DNA of 56,743 bases from the NCBI RefSeq assembly GCF_000429225.1, contig NZ_AUBL01000028.1, positions 1 to 56,743 on the forward strand, in the 5' to 3' direction. The notes under the pieces are model-generated. The model was not told the origin of the DNA, did no database searches, and saw only the letters and a list, made by a program, of their open reading frames with translations. The stretch comes from Actinomyces dentalis DSM 19115 (GTDB lineage: Bacteria > Actinomycetota > Actinomycetes > Actinomycetales > Actinomycetaceae). A program made the translations under genes and the position numbers. Positions within the stretch are counted from its first letter, which is position 1. Every line of letters begins with the position of its first letter. Of this stretch, positions 39,126 to 48,261 are shown one piece after another.

Positions 39126-39749
39126 TCAGCGGGAGTAGTACTCGACGACCATCTGGACGTCGCAGGTCACGGGGACCTCGTCGCGCTTGGGGCGGCGCAC
39201 GAGGGTGGCGGAGAGCTTCTCGAGCTCGACCCTCAGGTAGTCGGGCACGGGCGGCAGCACGTCGCGGTGGGTGCCGGCCGCGGCGATCTGGAAGGGCGTC
39301 ATCACCTGGGAGCGCGGGCGGACCTGGATGGTCTGGCCGGGCCTGACCCGGAAGGAGGGGCGGTCGACGGTCTTGCCGTCGACGAGGATGTGGCGGTGGA
39401 CGACGACCTGGCGGGCCTGGGCGATGGTGCGGGCGAAGCCGGAGCGCAGGACCAGGGCGTCCAGGCGCATCTCGAGCAGCTCGACCAGCGACTCGCCGGT
39501 CAGGCCCTTCTCGCGGCGGGCCTCCTGGAAGACGCGCTGGAGCTGGGCCTCGCGGATGCCGTACTGGGCGCGCAGGCGCTGCTTCTCCTTGAGGCGCACG
39601 GCGTAGTCGGACTCGGTGCGCCTGCGGGCGCGGCCGTGCTCGCCGGGGCCGTAGGCGCGCCTCTCGAAGTAGCGCACGGCCTTGGGGGTCAGCGGGATGC
39701 CGAGGGCGCGCGAGAGGCGCACCTGGCGGCGGGAGCGGGAGGAGCTCAT
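39126..39749 (-). CDS. rpsD: 30S ribosomal protein S4
   Basis: S4 nucleates 30S assembly by binding the 5' domain of 16S rRNA. The 207-residue protein begins MSSSRSRRQVRLSRALG. It has YGPGEHGRARRRTESDYAVR, YGIREAQLQRVFQEAR, the S4 domain ARTIAQARQVVVHRHILVDG and the C-terminal VEYYSR. It is the cysteine-free, zinc-less form. It is a stand-alone gene here (gaps of 202 and 177 bases), not part of an alpha operon. Confidence 0.97.
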   Translation of the reverse strand: MSSSRSRRQVRLSRALGIPLTPKAVRYFERRAYGPGEHGRARRRTESDYAVRLKEKQRLRAQYGIREAQLQRVFQEARREKGLTGESLVELLEMRLDALVLRSGFARTIAQARQVVVHRHILVDGKTVDRPSFRVRPGQTIQVRPRSQVMTPFQIAAAGTHRDVLPPVPDYLRVELEKLSATLVRRPKRDEVPVTCDVQMVVEYYSR

Positions 39750-39951
39750 GCTTCTTGGGTTCTCTTCCTGTCGGATGTAACGGGTCGCGCGCCGCGCGGG
39801 TGCGCGGCGCGGGGTCGAGCCTCTGCCGGGCCGGGACCCCAGGAGTGCCGCGACGCGCGTCGAGCCGCCGACCCGCGCCATGACAACCCGGTCACTCTAG
39901 CGGGCCGCGGAACCGGAGCGCACCCCGAGGAACCGGGGTGTGAGGCGATCC

Positions 39952-40731
39952 TCAGGCCCGCGGTTGCCGGCGCCGGGCCCGCTCCCGGCGCAGGGTGTTC
40001 GCGACGACGGCCAGGAGGAAGATGTTGAACAGGAGGCTGCCCGTGGCCGGGCTCACCGCGGCCGCGACGGCGGCGCCCGCGGGGGCCGTCGTCGCGGCCG
40101 CGGCCCCGACGAGCAGGCCGGTGCGCAGGTCGACGACGCCGTGGCGGGCGTTGGACCGGGTCCCGGCGATCGCCGTGGGGATCATGACCAGCAGGGAGGT
40201 GCCGCGCGCCATCAGGTCCCCCACGCCCACGACGAGCTCGAGGCCGGGCACGATGACGGCCCCGCCGCCCACTCCCACCAGCCCCGACAGGATTCCGGCC
40301 AGCAGGCCGACCCCGGCCAGCGCGGCGCCGCGGGGCGCGTCGAGGACGAGGGCGGCCTCCCGCACGGGCGCGTGCAGTTGCTGGGAGACGACGACGAAGC
40401 CGACGAAGGCGACGAAGATCCACGGCAGCGCCGCGGCCGGCAGCCGCCGCAGGAGCCGGGTGCCGATCTGCGCCCCCACCAGCGAGCCCGCCACCAGAAC
40501 GGCGGCGGCGAGCGGGTGGACCTGCCCGCGCAGGCCGTAGGAGACGGAGCCGACGGCGGCGGTGAGCACGATGGCGGCCAGCGAGGTCGCCGCGGCGCGG
40601 CGCTGGTCCATGCCCAGCGCCGCCATGAGCGCCGGCACGATGACGAGCCCGCCGCCCACCCCGAACAGTCCCGCCAGGAACCCCGCCGCCGCCCCGGTGA
40701 GCAGGACCGGCGCCGTCGCGCGCGCCCTCAC
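39952..40731 (-). CDS. TSUP/TauE-SafE family membrane permease
   Basis: The 259-residue protein has about eight membrane helices in two pseudo-repeats. Each repeat begins with a glycine-rich motif: [20 protein letters not shown] (N-half) and [20 protein letters not shown] (C-half). These duplicated G-rich motifs are the signature of the sulfite exporter TauE/SafE family. Substrates are usually small anions or sulfur compounds; this one is unknown. GTG 40731 overlaps the rarA stop (GTGA), so it is translated from the rarA message. Confidence 0.88.
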   Translation of the reverse strand: MRARATAPVLLTGAAAGFLAGLFGVGGGLVIVPALMAALGMDQRRAAATSLAAIVLTAAVGSVSYGLRGQVHPLAAAVLVAGSLVGAQIGTRLLRRLPAAALPWIFVAFVGFVVVSQQLHAPVREAALVLDAPRGAALAGVGLLAGILSGLVGVGGGAVIVPGLELVVGVGDLMARGTSLLVMIPTAIAGTRSNARHGVVDLRTGLLVGAAAATTAPAGAAVAAAVSPATGSLLFNIFLLAVVANTLRRERARRRQPRA

Positions 40732-42110
40732 GAGCGCCCCTGGAGCCGCCGGACCGCCTCCAGGCGCGAGGACAGTCGCTTCTCGAAGCCGTTGGCGGTG
40801 GGCTCGTAGTAGCGCGCCCCGGCCAGGGAGTCGGGCAGGTGGCTCTGGGCGGCCACGGCGTGGGGGAAGTCGTGCGGGTAGAGGTAGCCGGCGCCGTGGC
40901 CCAGCGCCTGCGCGCCGGGGTAGTGGGCGTCGCGCAGGTGGGCGGGCACGGGCCCGCCCCGACCGGCCCGCACGTCGGCCAGCGCCCGGTCGATGCCCAC
41001 GGTCACGGCGTTGGACTTGGGGGCGGTGGCCACGGCCAGGGCGGCCTGGGCCAGGACCAGGCGGGCCTCGGGCATGCCGATGAGCGCGACCGCCTGCTGG
41101 GCGGCCACCGCCGTGGCCAGCACGGCCGGGTCGGCCAGGCCCACGTCCTCGGCGGCGTGGACGGCGATGCGCCGGGCGATGTAGCGCGGGTCCTCCCCGG
41201 CCGCGATCATGCGGGCCAGGTAGTGCAGCGTCGCGTCGGGGTCCGAGCCCCGCATCGACTTGATGAAGGCGCTGACGACGTCGTAGTGCTGGTCCCCGGC
41301 GCGGTCGTAGCGCACCGCGGCCGCGTCCGCCGCCCGCTCGACGTCGGCCGGGGTGATGAGGGGGGCGCCGGCCCCCTCCCCTTCCGCGGACCGCCCCGGG
41401 GCGGCGAGGACCATGCCGGCGGCGGCCTCGAGGACGGTGAGGGACTTGCGCGCGTCCGAGCCGGCCAGGCGCACGATCCGCTCGCGGGCGGCGCCGTCGA
41501 TGCCGACGGCGCCCGCCAGCCCGCGCTCGTCGGCCAGCGCCCGGTCGATGAGCACGCCCACGTCGTCGGCGCCCAGCGGGCGGAGGGTCAGCAGCAGGGA
41601 GCGCGACAGCAGGGGGGAGACGACCGAGAAGCTCGGGTTCTCCGTCGTGGCGGCCACCAGGACGACCCAGCGGTTCTCCACCCCGGGCAGCAGGGCGTCC
41701 TGCTGGGTGCGCGAGAAGCGGTGCACCTCGTCGATGAACAGGACCGTCTCCTCGCCCCCGACCAGGTGGCGGCGCGCGTCCCCGATGACCTCCCGCACCC
41801 GCCCGACCCCCGCGGTCACGGCCGACAGCTCGACGAAGCGCCGCCCGGAGGCGCGCGCCACCAGGTGGGCGAGGGTCGTCTTGCCCGTCCCCGGCGGACC
41901 CCACAGAATGATGCTGGACACACCCGCGCCCCGCCCGCGGGCCTCGTCGGCGGGCTCCACGAGCCGGCGCAGGGGCGAGCCGGGGGCCAGCAGGTGGTCC
42001 TGGCCCAGGACCTCGTCGAGGCTGCGCGGCCGCATGCGCACGGCCAGCGGCGCCCGGGCGTCCAGGGGCAGGCCGGCGTCGTCGGTCCCCGCGCTGTCGA
42101 AGAGGTCCAC
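40728..42110 (-). CDS. rarA: Replication-associated recombination ATPase RarA (MgsA)
   Basis: This AAA+ ATPase, related to clamp loaders, acts at stalled replication forks. The 460-residue protein has Walker [15 protein letters not shown], Walker [13 protein letters not shown], sensor [11 protein letters not shown], and the family-specific C-terminal half ([42 protein letters not shown]). GTG 42110 is six bases from a TAGGGT box, so the mRNA is likely leaderless. It diverges from the MMPL gene at 42267. Confidence 0.94.
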   Translation of the reverse strand: MDLFDSAGTDDAGLPLDARAPLAVRMRPRSLDEVLGQDHLLAPGSPLRRLVEPADEARGRGAGVSSIILWGPPGTGKTTLAHLVARASGRRFVELSAVTAGVGRVREVIGDARRHLVGGEETVLFIDEVHRFSRTQQDALLPGVENRWVVLVAATTENPSFSVVSPLLSRSLLLTLRPLGADDVGVLIDRALADERGLAGAVGIDGAARERIVRLAGSDARKSLTVLEAAAGMVLAAPGRSAEGEGAGAPLITPADVERAADAAAVRYDRAGDQHYDVVSAFIKSMRGSDPDATLHYLARMIAAGEDPRYIARRIAVHAAEDVGLADPAVLATAVAAQQAVALIGMPEARLVLAQAALAVATAPKSNAVTVGIDRALADVRAGRGGPVPAHLRDAHYPGAQALGHGAGYLYPHDFPHAVAAQSHLPDSLAGARYYEPTANGFEKRLSSRLEAVRRLQGRS

Positions 42111-42116
42111 GCCGCG

Positions 42117-42122
42117 ACCCTA
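42117..42122 (-). promoter_or_regulatory. -10 box of probable leaderless rarA promoter
   Basis: TAGGGT (42122-42117) ends six bases before GTG 42110. Confidence 0.5.
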
Positions 42123-42266
42123 TCGCCGCGACCCGCCCGACGGCGCCCCCTGACGTCGCTCCAGCGGCGCTCCGACAGCGCTCCCGACGCCACTGCGGCG
42201 GCGCGGCGCAACGCCGCTGGGCGGTCCGATGAGGAGCCCGGCGCCAGGTGATGGAACAATGCCCCC

Positions 42267-45200
42267 ATGCTCAGCTGGCTGGTTCGACGCGTCGTCAAGG
42301 ACGCCTGGTTCGTCGTCGTGACCTGGGCCGTGCTCGCAATCGTCCTCCTGACCGCATCCCTGGGGATCCTCGGGGGCAGGGGGCTCTTCGAGCGGCTGGA
42401 GGCCGGGACCCTCTCCGTCGGCGGCACCGAGTCGGCGCAGGGGGACCAGATCATCTCCGTCCTGTCCGGCGACGGCCGCATTGTGACCCTCATGGTCGAG
42501 GGCATCGACATCTCCTCGCCCGAGGCGCAGGCGCAGGTCGCCGAGGCCCTGGGGCCCGCCCACACGGAGCTGGCCTCGCTGGCGGGCGCCACCAACGTGT
42601 TCGACCCCTTCAACGTGCGCCGGTCCCTCTACGCGTCGGCGGTGCAGTCCTTCGGCTCGGACCGCCTCGACGGCTTCCTGGTGGTGGTCTCCGTCGACCC
42701 CAACGGCACCGAGGTCGCCTCCCCCGACGACCAGGCCTACGCCGCCGAGGTCGACCGGATCGTCGAGCGCGTCGAGGACCGGCTCAGGCAGATCCCGGGC
42801 GAGCTGTCCTCCATCTCCCCGCAGGTGTCCGGCATCGTCTCCGACGACGCCCTCAAGACCGACGCCGTCAACGACCAGGCGAGGCGGGACCTGCTCCCCG
42901 CCGTGCTCATCGCCGTGCTCGCGCCCCTGGTCATGATGATCCTCATCCTGGGGCGGGTGCGCGCCGCCGCCGCGCCCGCCCTGGGCGCCCTCGTGTCGCT
43001 GGCGGGCTCCCTGGGGATCCTGTGGGCCCTCAGCCTCATGATGAAGGTGCAGGCCGGCACCGTCGGCGTCATCACCGCCGTCGGGCTGAGCCTGTCGATC
43101 GGGTACGGCCTGCTCATCGCCTGCCGGTACCAGGAGGAGCTCGTCTCGGCGCAGCGGGAGGAGGCGCTCGACACCGGCGAGGGCGAGATCGTCGCCGGGG
43201 CGCACCGGCGCCCGCGCCCAGGGCGCCGCTCCTCGCTGCTCGTCCCGGCGATGCAGGCCGCGGTGAGCACGACCGGGCGGACCATGATCCTGTCCGGGGT
43301 CCTCGTCGCGGCCTGCATGATCCCCCTCCTGCTCATGGGCTCCGACGCCCTGCGCGCCACCGGCCTGGCGGGGATCGCCGTCGTCCTGCTGTGCGTGACC
43401 GTCTCGCTCACGGCGGTCCCCGCGGTCCTGTCCCTCCTGGGCGAGGCCATGCGCAGGCCCACCATCCTCCAGCGGGCCACCGCCGCGCTCAGGAGCCCGC
43501 GCCCCGGGCAGGGGGCCGTGCGCGAGGAGGGGGTCTTCTCCCGGCTCGCCTCGCTCATCCACCGCCTGCCCTGGGTGGTCCTCGTCGCCGGCGCCGTCCT
43601 GCTGGTCATCCTCGCCTCGCCCGCGCGCCACCTGCACATGCTGACCTCCACCGACGACCTGCTGCCCGCCGGCTCCGACCAGCAGGCCTACCGGCAGATG
43701 CTCCTCGAGCACTACCCGGTCGCCGGGCAGCAGGAGGACGCCGCGGTCGTCATCGCGGGCACCGGGGAGAACGTCACCAACTTCATCAACAGCAAGATCG
43801 CGACGACCCCGGGCGTGGACAAGATCCAGCGCACCGCCACCGCCGGGAAGTACACGGTGGCCTACCTCGACCTGGCGGGCCCGGCCTCCGGGGGCCAGGC
43901 CGAGGCCGCGGTCAGGTCCCTGCGGGCCCTGGAGGCGCCGGCGGACACCTGGGTGACCGGTCAGGCGGCGAGTCAGGTCGACTTCGCCGACGCCGTCGTG
44001 CGCAGCCTGCTCGCGGTGGGCGCCGCCATGCTGACGGTCCTGGTCATGCTCTGCCTGGTGACGGGGTCCATCCTGGTGCCGGTCAAGACCCTGATCGTCA
44101 ACGTCCTGTCGGTCGCGGCCTCCCTGGGGATGGTCGTGTGGGTCTTCCAGCAGGGGCACGCCGCGGGGCTGCTGGGCTTCACCCCCCTGGGAGGGGTGGA
44201 GGCCTACGCCGTCGTCACCGCCGCGTGCGCGGGCCTGGGGCTGTCGACGGGCTACTCGGTCTTCTCCCTGGGGAGGATCAAGGAGCGCTGGCAGGAGGGG
44301 TACGACAACAACCGGGCGGTCGAGCTGGGGCTGCAGCGCTCGGGCAGGACCCTGACCTCGATGGCGCTGGTGATGACGGTGGTCTTCCTCGGCTTCGTGA
44401 CGGGCAAGACGCTCATCGTCAAGGAGGCCGCGCTGATCCTGGCCCTGACCGTGGTCATCGACGCCGTCGTGGTGCGCGTGCTGCTGCTGCCGGCGGCCAT
44501 GGCGCTGCTGGGCCGGTGGAACTGGTGGATGCCCCGCGCCCTGCGCCAGCCCAACGGGCGCTACGGCCCGGAGCCGACCGCGGCCCAGGCCGCCGCCGCG
44601 GGCGCGGGTGCGGGCGGCGCGGATGCAATCGCCGCGGGCGCGGCGGGCGATGCAGCGACTGGCGCGGCCGTGGGGGCGGCTGGCACGGCCGCGGGCGATG
44701 CTGGCGCCGCGGGTACGAGCGATGCGGCCGCCGCGGGCGCGGGCTATGCGGAAGAAGACCACGACGCCTTCACGGGACCCGGCGCCGCGGAGCCCATCAC
44801 CGCAGCAGGGCCCGGCGCCGCGGAGCCCGCCGACTGGGCGGCGGCCCCAGTCGAGCCGGCTGCACCGCCGGACTGGTCCGATCGCGCCGGACCCGAGGCG
44901 GGTGCGGACGCCTCGGACTTCGACGACTGGCAGGCGGCTTCCGCCGACGGGTCGGCGCCGGTCGGCAGCCCCTCGGTGCCGGACTGGCAGACCCCCAAAG
45001 ACTGGGCAGCGGCCTCCGATGGCGGCCCCGCAGCCCCCCCCGCCGACGGATCGGCCCTGGTCTACGGGTCGGGTCCCGAAGGCGGTCCCGCGGCGCCCGA
45101 CTGGCAGGCCCCCGACGACTGGCAGGCCTCGCTCGATTTCCCGGGGCCCGACGGGCCCGCGGCCCCGTCGGACTGGTCGGTTCCGGCTCCGGCCGACGGA

Positions 45201-45752
45201 TCGGTCCCGGCCGGGCCCTGGGCCCCCGACCAGCCGTACGAGGTGGACGCCTCCCAGGACGCCGACCGGGCCGACCGGGATCCGGAGGAGGCCCAGTGGG
45301 CGACCGGCGCCTCTCCGGCGTCCGCCGACTGGTCGGCCGAGCCCCTGGTGGCGCCCGTGGACTTCTCGGCCGCCGCGGACCCCCTGGCGCTGCCCGACTG
45401 GTCGATCTCGACGGGCCCCGCGGCGGCCCCGGGGGGCGCCCCGGCGGCCGAGGACTCCGCGATCGACGACACCCTGTCGACCAATGGCCCTCTGGCGACC
45501 GAGGACACCCTGGCCACCAGCGGGCCCCTGGCGACCGGCGGCCCTTCGGCGACCGACTGGTCTGTTCCGACTGGCTCCTGGGCCCCCGACCGGCCGCAGG
45601 AGGCAGGGGTCGGCTACGGCGGCGTCGGCGAAGACGACTGGGATCCGAAGGGAACCGAGCAGGCGGCCGATGACCAGGACCGCAGGTACGGTCCGAATCC
45701 CCATCTCGCAGCGGATGAGACCGATCCCCCCTGGGAGGGGCGTCCCGAGTAA
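42267..45752 (+). CDS. MMPL/RND-type membrane protein with long disordered tail
   Basis: The 1161-residue protein has the MMPL layout: a TM helix near residue 15, an extracytoplasmic domain (~35-205), six TM helices (~205-390), a second TM and extracytoplasmic domain (~430-575), and six TM helices (~575-750). Such proteins export lipids or drugs using the proton gradient. The Asp-Tyr proton-relay pairs in TM4 and TM10 are Gly-Tyr here (GLSLSIGYGLL, residues ~279-280; GLSTGYSVFSL, ~662-663). Residues ~770-1161 form an Ala-rich, then Pro/Asp/Trp-rich low-complexity tail with many (P/S/A)DW units. The ATG has no strong ribosome binding site. Confidence 0.85.
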   Translation: MLSWLVRRVVKDAWFVVVTWAVLAIVLLTASLGILGGRGLFERLEAGTLSVGGTESAQGDQIISVLSGDGRIVTLMVEGIDISSPEAQAQVAEALGPAHTELASLAGATNVFDPFNVRRSLYASAVQSFGSDRLDGFLVVVSVDPNGTEVASPDDQAYAAEVDRIVERVEDRLRQIPGELSSISPQVSGIVSDDALKTDAVNDQARRDLLPAVLIAVLAPLVMMILILGRVRAAAAPALGALVSLAGSLGILWALSLMMKVQAGTVGVITAVGLSLSIGYGLLIACRYQEELVSAQREEALDTGEGEIVAGAHRRPRPGRRSSLLVPAMQAAVSTTGRTMILSGVLVAACMIPLLLMGSDALRATGLAGIAVVLLCVTVSLTAVPAVLSLLGEAMRRPTILQRATAALRSPRPGQGAVREEGVFSRLASLIHRLPWVVLVAGAVLLVILASPARHLHMLTSTDDLLPAGSDQQAYRQMLLEHYPVAGQQEDAAVVIAGTGENVTNFINSKIATTPGVDKIQRTATAGKYTVAYLDLAGPASGGQAEAAVRSLRALEAPADTWVTGQAASQVDFADAVVRSLLAVGAAMLTVLVMLCLVTGSILVPVKTLIVNVLSVAASLGMVVWVFQQGHAAGLLGFTPLGGVEAYAVVTAACAGLGLSTGYSVFSLGRIKERWQEGYDNNRAVELGLQRSGRTLTSMALVMTVVFLGFVTGKTLIVKEAALILALTVVIDAVVVRVLLLPAAMALLGRWNWWMPRALRQPNGRYGPEPTAAQAAAAGAGAGGADAIAAGAAGDAATGAAVGAAGTAAGDAGAAGTSDAAAAGAGYAEEDHDAFTGPGAAEPITAAGPGAAEPADWAAAPVEPAAPPDWSDRAGPEAGADASDFDDWQAASADGSAPVGSPSVPDWQTPKDWAAASDGGPAAPPADGSALVYGSGPEGGPAAPDWQAPDDWQASLDFPGPDGPAAPSDWSVPAPADGSVPAGPWAPDQPYEVDASQDADRADRDPEEAQWATGASPASADWSAEPLVAPVDFSAAADPLALPDWSISTGPAAAPGGAPAAEDSAIDDTLSTNGPLATEDTLATSGPLATGGPSATDWSVPTGSWAPDRPQEAGVGYGGVGEDDWDPKGTEQAADDQDRRYGPNPHLAADETDPPWEGRPE

Positions 45753-45767
45753 GGGCTGGCGCCGTGG

Positions 45768-45890
45768 CCCGCGAGATCGCCGGGTAACCGCCGAGCACGT
45801 CACTTAACCCGCGAGCACGTACCTCTAGCAGACGTGCTCGCGGGTTACCCGACGATCTCGTGGGTTAAGTGACGTGCTCGCGCGCCGGGG
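45768..45890. repeat. Dispersed palindromic repeat, copy 2 (inverted, expanded)
   Basis: Positions 45768-45848 are nearly the reverse complement of the element at 26291-26390, including the loop acctctagcag. The block then continues with an added module (acgatctcgtgggttaagtg, then acgtgctcgcg). A further gacgtgctcgcgcgcc occurs at 45930-45945. The element fills the gap between the convergent MMPL and brnQ genes and may act as a bidirectional terminator. Confidence 0.75.
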
Positions 45891-45952
45891 CGTCAGCTGG
45901 CGGAGGGTCCGCACATCGCAGTCCAGAATGGACGTGCTCGCGCGCCAGGGCC

Positions 45953-47353
45953 TCAGCGCTGGCCGATGACGGCCCGCTCGACGTCCTCGGCGGCGTCGGA
46001 CATGTCGCTGGCGGGCGTGGACCAGCGGCCCGCGCGCACGTCCAGGGCGGCCCCCAGGACCAGGGCGAGCAGGGTCGGCGCGATCCAGCCCGTCGAGCCG
46101 TTCCACGCCCCGCTGCGCGCCAGCAGCGCGCTGGGGGCGTCCCAGCCGGCCTCGGCCAGGGCCGAGACGAGGCCGAGGACGCCCGCCACCGCCACGGGCC
46201 ACGTGTAGGCGGTGCGCAGGCGGCCCGGCGCGACGACGTCGAGGATCGTGGCCGCCACGAGCGTGATGGTGATGGGGTAGAGCAGCAGCGTCAGGGGCGC
46301 GACGATCCTGATGATGACCGCCAGCCCCAGGTTGGACAGGATGAGGGCGCACCCGGCCCCGGCGACGAGGTGGCGCGAGAAGGTCGTGCGCGGGAGGGTC
46401 GCGTAGGCGTAGCCGGCCCAGGCGGACAGGAGCCCCACGCTCGTCGTCAGGCAGGCCAGGATGACGATCGCCGCGAAGACGATGACGCCCGCCGGCCCCA
46501 GGGCGCTGGAGGCGGCCGAGCGCAGCAGCGCCGTGCCGTCGTCGGCGGCGCCGCCGGTGCGCGTCCCAATCATCGCCAGGCCGATGTACACGGCGGCCAG
46601 GAGGGCCGCCGCGATACCGCCGGCCGCCGCGGTGGCGCGCACGACCCGGCCGGTCGAGCCGATCCCGCGGGAGCGCAGCGTCTGGATCACGACGATGCCG
46701 AACACCGTCGCGGCCAGGACGTCCATGGTCAGGTAGCCCTGGGTCAGCCCGGTGCTGAAGGGGGAGGCAGCGTACGGGCCCGAGGCGGCGCGCTCGACGA
46801 CGTCGTCCCCGGCGATGGTCGCGACGCACAGCACGGCGATGAGGACCAGCAGCGCCGGGGTGAGCCAGCGCCCGACGCGGTCGGCGAGCCTGCTGGGCCG
46901 CAGGGCGATGAGGACGGAGACGACCAGGAAGCCCGCGGCGTGCGCCGGCAGCGTCCACCGGCCGGGGGCCGCGCCGAGCAGCTCCAGCACGGGGCGCGTG
47001 GCCAGCTCGTAGGCGACGGTCACCACCCGCGGTATCGCGTAGAGCGGCCCGATGGACAGGTACACGGCCGCGGGCGCGACCGCGCCGAACCGTCCGCCCA
47101 CGCGGCGCGCCAGCCCGAGGATGCCCTCGCCGGAGGTGGACACGGCGATGACGGCGACCAGCGGCAGGAGCACCCCGGTGATGAGGAACCCCGCCATGAC
47201 CGCGGGGAGCCGGTCCCCCGCCGAGGCGCCGAGCACCGGCGGGAAGATGAGGTTGCCCGCGCCGAAGAACAGGGCGAACAGCATCAGGCCGGTGACAACG
47301 GTCGTCCCGGGGCGTCCGGGGGCGTTCTGGTCGGTTCGTGCCGGTTGGGTCAT
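45953..47353 (-). CDS. brnQ: Branched-chain amino acid transporter BrnQ (LIVCS family)
   Basis: This is a cation-coupled permease for Leu, Ile and Val with about twelve membrane helices, 466 residues. Helix 1 carries TGLMLFALFFGAGNLIFPP. STSGEGILGLARRVGGRFG, YLSIGPLYAIPRVVTVAYE and PFSTGLTQGYLTMDVLAA are all characteristic BrnQ/LIVCS blocks. ATG 47353 has GGAG four bases away. An in-frame extension upstream (to 47524) is Arg/Pro-rich and not part of the family. It converges with the MMPL gene. Confidence 0.93.
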   Translation of the reverse strand: MTQPARTDQNAPGRPGTTVVTGLMLFALFFGAGNLIFPPVLGASAGDRLPAVMAGFLITGVLLPLVAVIAVSTSGEGILGLARRVGGRFGAVAPAAVYLSIGPLYAIPRVVTVAYELATRPVLELLGAAPGRWTLPAHAAGFLVVSVLIALRPSRLADRVGRWLTPALLVLIAVLCVATIAGDDVVERAASGPYAASPFSTGLTQGYLTMDVLAATVFGIVVIQTLRSRGIGSTGRVVRATAAAGGIAAALLAAVYIGLAMIGTRTGGAADDGTALLRSAASSALGPAGVIVFAAIVILACLTTSVGLLSAWAGYAYATLPRTTFSRHLVAGAGCALILSNLGLAVIIRIVAPLTLLLYPITITLVAATILDVVAPGRLRTAYTWPVAVAGVLGLVSALAEAGWDAPSALLARSGAWNGSTGWIAPTLLALVLGAALDVRAGRWSTPASDMSDAAEDVERAVIGQR

Positions 47354-47662
47354 GGTGCTCCGTCCTCGGTCCGGGCTCTGGCGGGGGCGTGGTGCGGAGC
47401 GGGTGCCCGCGGGTGGTGGGGTCGGACGACGGCCGCGCGCCCGGCGGCCGCGGCGGGTCCGCCCGGCAGGCCGGACCGGACCGCGGAACGGCGGGCCGGG
47501 CACGACGGCGTCGATCGCCGTCACGTCTCATCGCGCGCGAAATCGTCTCACCGCGTGCGAAACGGACCTCACCGGCGGCATCGTAGCGCCGTCGGGCGCT
47601 CCGGGCCAACGCGCTCCCCGCCCGGAGGCCGGGGGACGGGCGGGGGATGATCACGATCCGAT

Positions 47663-47668
47663 TACAGT
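47663..47668 (+). promoter_or_regulatory. -10 box of probable leaderless promoter
   Basis: TACAGT ends six bases before ATG 47675. The intergenic stretch 47354-47674, divergent with brnQ, shows no other feature. Confidence 0.4.
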
Positions 47669-47674
47669 GTGCGC

Positions 47675-48136
47675 ATGAGATTCCCACGCAGAGAATCCGG
47701 TGAGGAGAGCGCCTACGCCCCCGACGGGTACGCCTACGCCCCGTATCCCGATCCGGCAGCGGACGCCGTGCAGACGCGCCCCGAGCTCTCCCCGGAGCAG
47801 GCCGAGGCCAGGGGGAGTGTGATCGGCTCGCTCCTCATCGGGGCAGTGGCCCTGGTCGCCGGCGCGGCGGCCGGTATCGCCCTGTTCGCCGCGGTGACGA
47901 CTCCGCCGATCACGCAGGACCTGCCCGGGACTGCGGTCTTCGCCGCCTTCGGGGCGGCGCTCCCCTTCGGCTGGCGGGCCACCAGACTGCGCAACACCAG
48001 TCTCACCCTTCCCCTGCTCGTCTGGCCCATCGCCATTGTGCTGCGGGCGTGGTTCTCCATCATCATCGGCATTCCGGCCCTCGTCTTCTACCTGGTTCGC
48101 AACCTGTGGTGGCTGCACCGGATCGGGCGCGCATAG
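47675..48136 (+). CDS. Small membrane protein, unknown function
   Basis: The 153-residue protein has a hydrophilic N-terminus with Tyr/Ala/Pro repeats (AYAPDGYAYAPYPDPAADA). About four hydrophobic segments follow (SVIGSLLIGAVALVAGAAAG, TAVFAAFGAALPFGW, LTLPLLVWPIAIVLRAW, FSIIIGIPALVFYLV). I do not recognise the family. I prefer ATG 47675 over the in-frame GTG two codons earlier because of the TACAGT box. It precedes the MFS gene on the same strand, separated by a 125-base gap with its own promoter-like box. Confidence 0.65.
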   Translation: MRFPRRESGEESAYAPDGYAYAPYPDPAADAVQTRPELSPEQAEARGSVIGSLLIGAVALVAGAAAGIALFAAVTTPPITQDLPGTAVFAAFGAALPFGWRATRLRNTSLTLPLLVWPIAIVLRAWFSIIIGIPALVFYLVRNLWWLHRIGRA

Positions 48137-48249
48137 CGGCGGGCGCCCGGTAGCGGGCCGCGGGCGGAGCCGGCAGCGCCGACAGGCCTCGTCCACGGCG
48201 CCCGCCGGACCGGCCCGCCCCGGCGCCGGTCCGAAACGACGGATCCGGT

Positions 48250-48255
48250 TACGCT
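48250..48255 (+). promoter_or_regulatory. -10 box of probable leaderless MFS promoter
   Basis: TACGCT ends six bases before GTG 48262. Confidence 0.4.
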
Positions 48256-48261
48256 CCCGCC

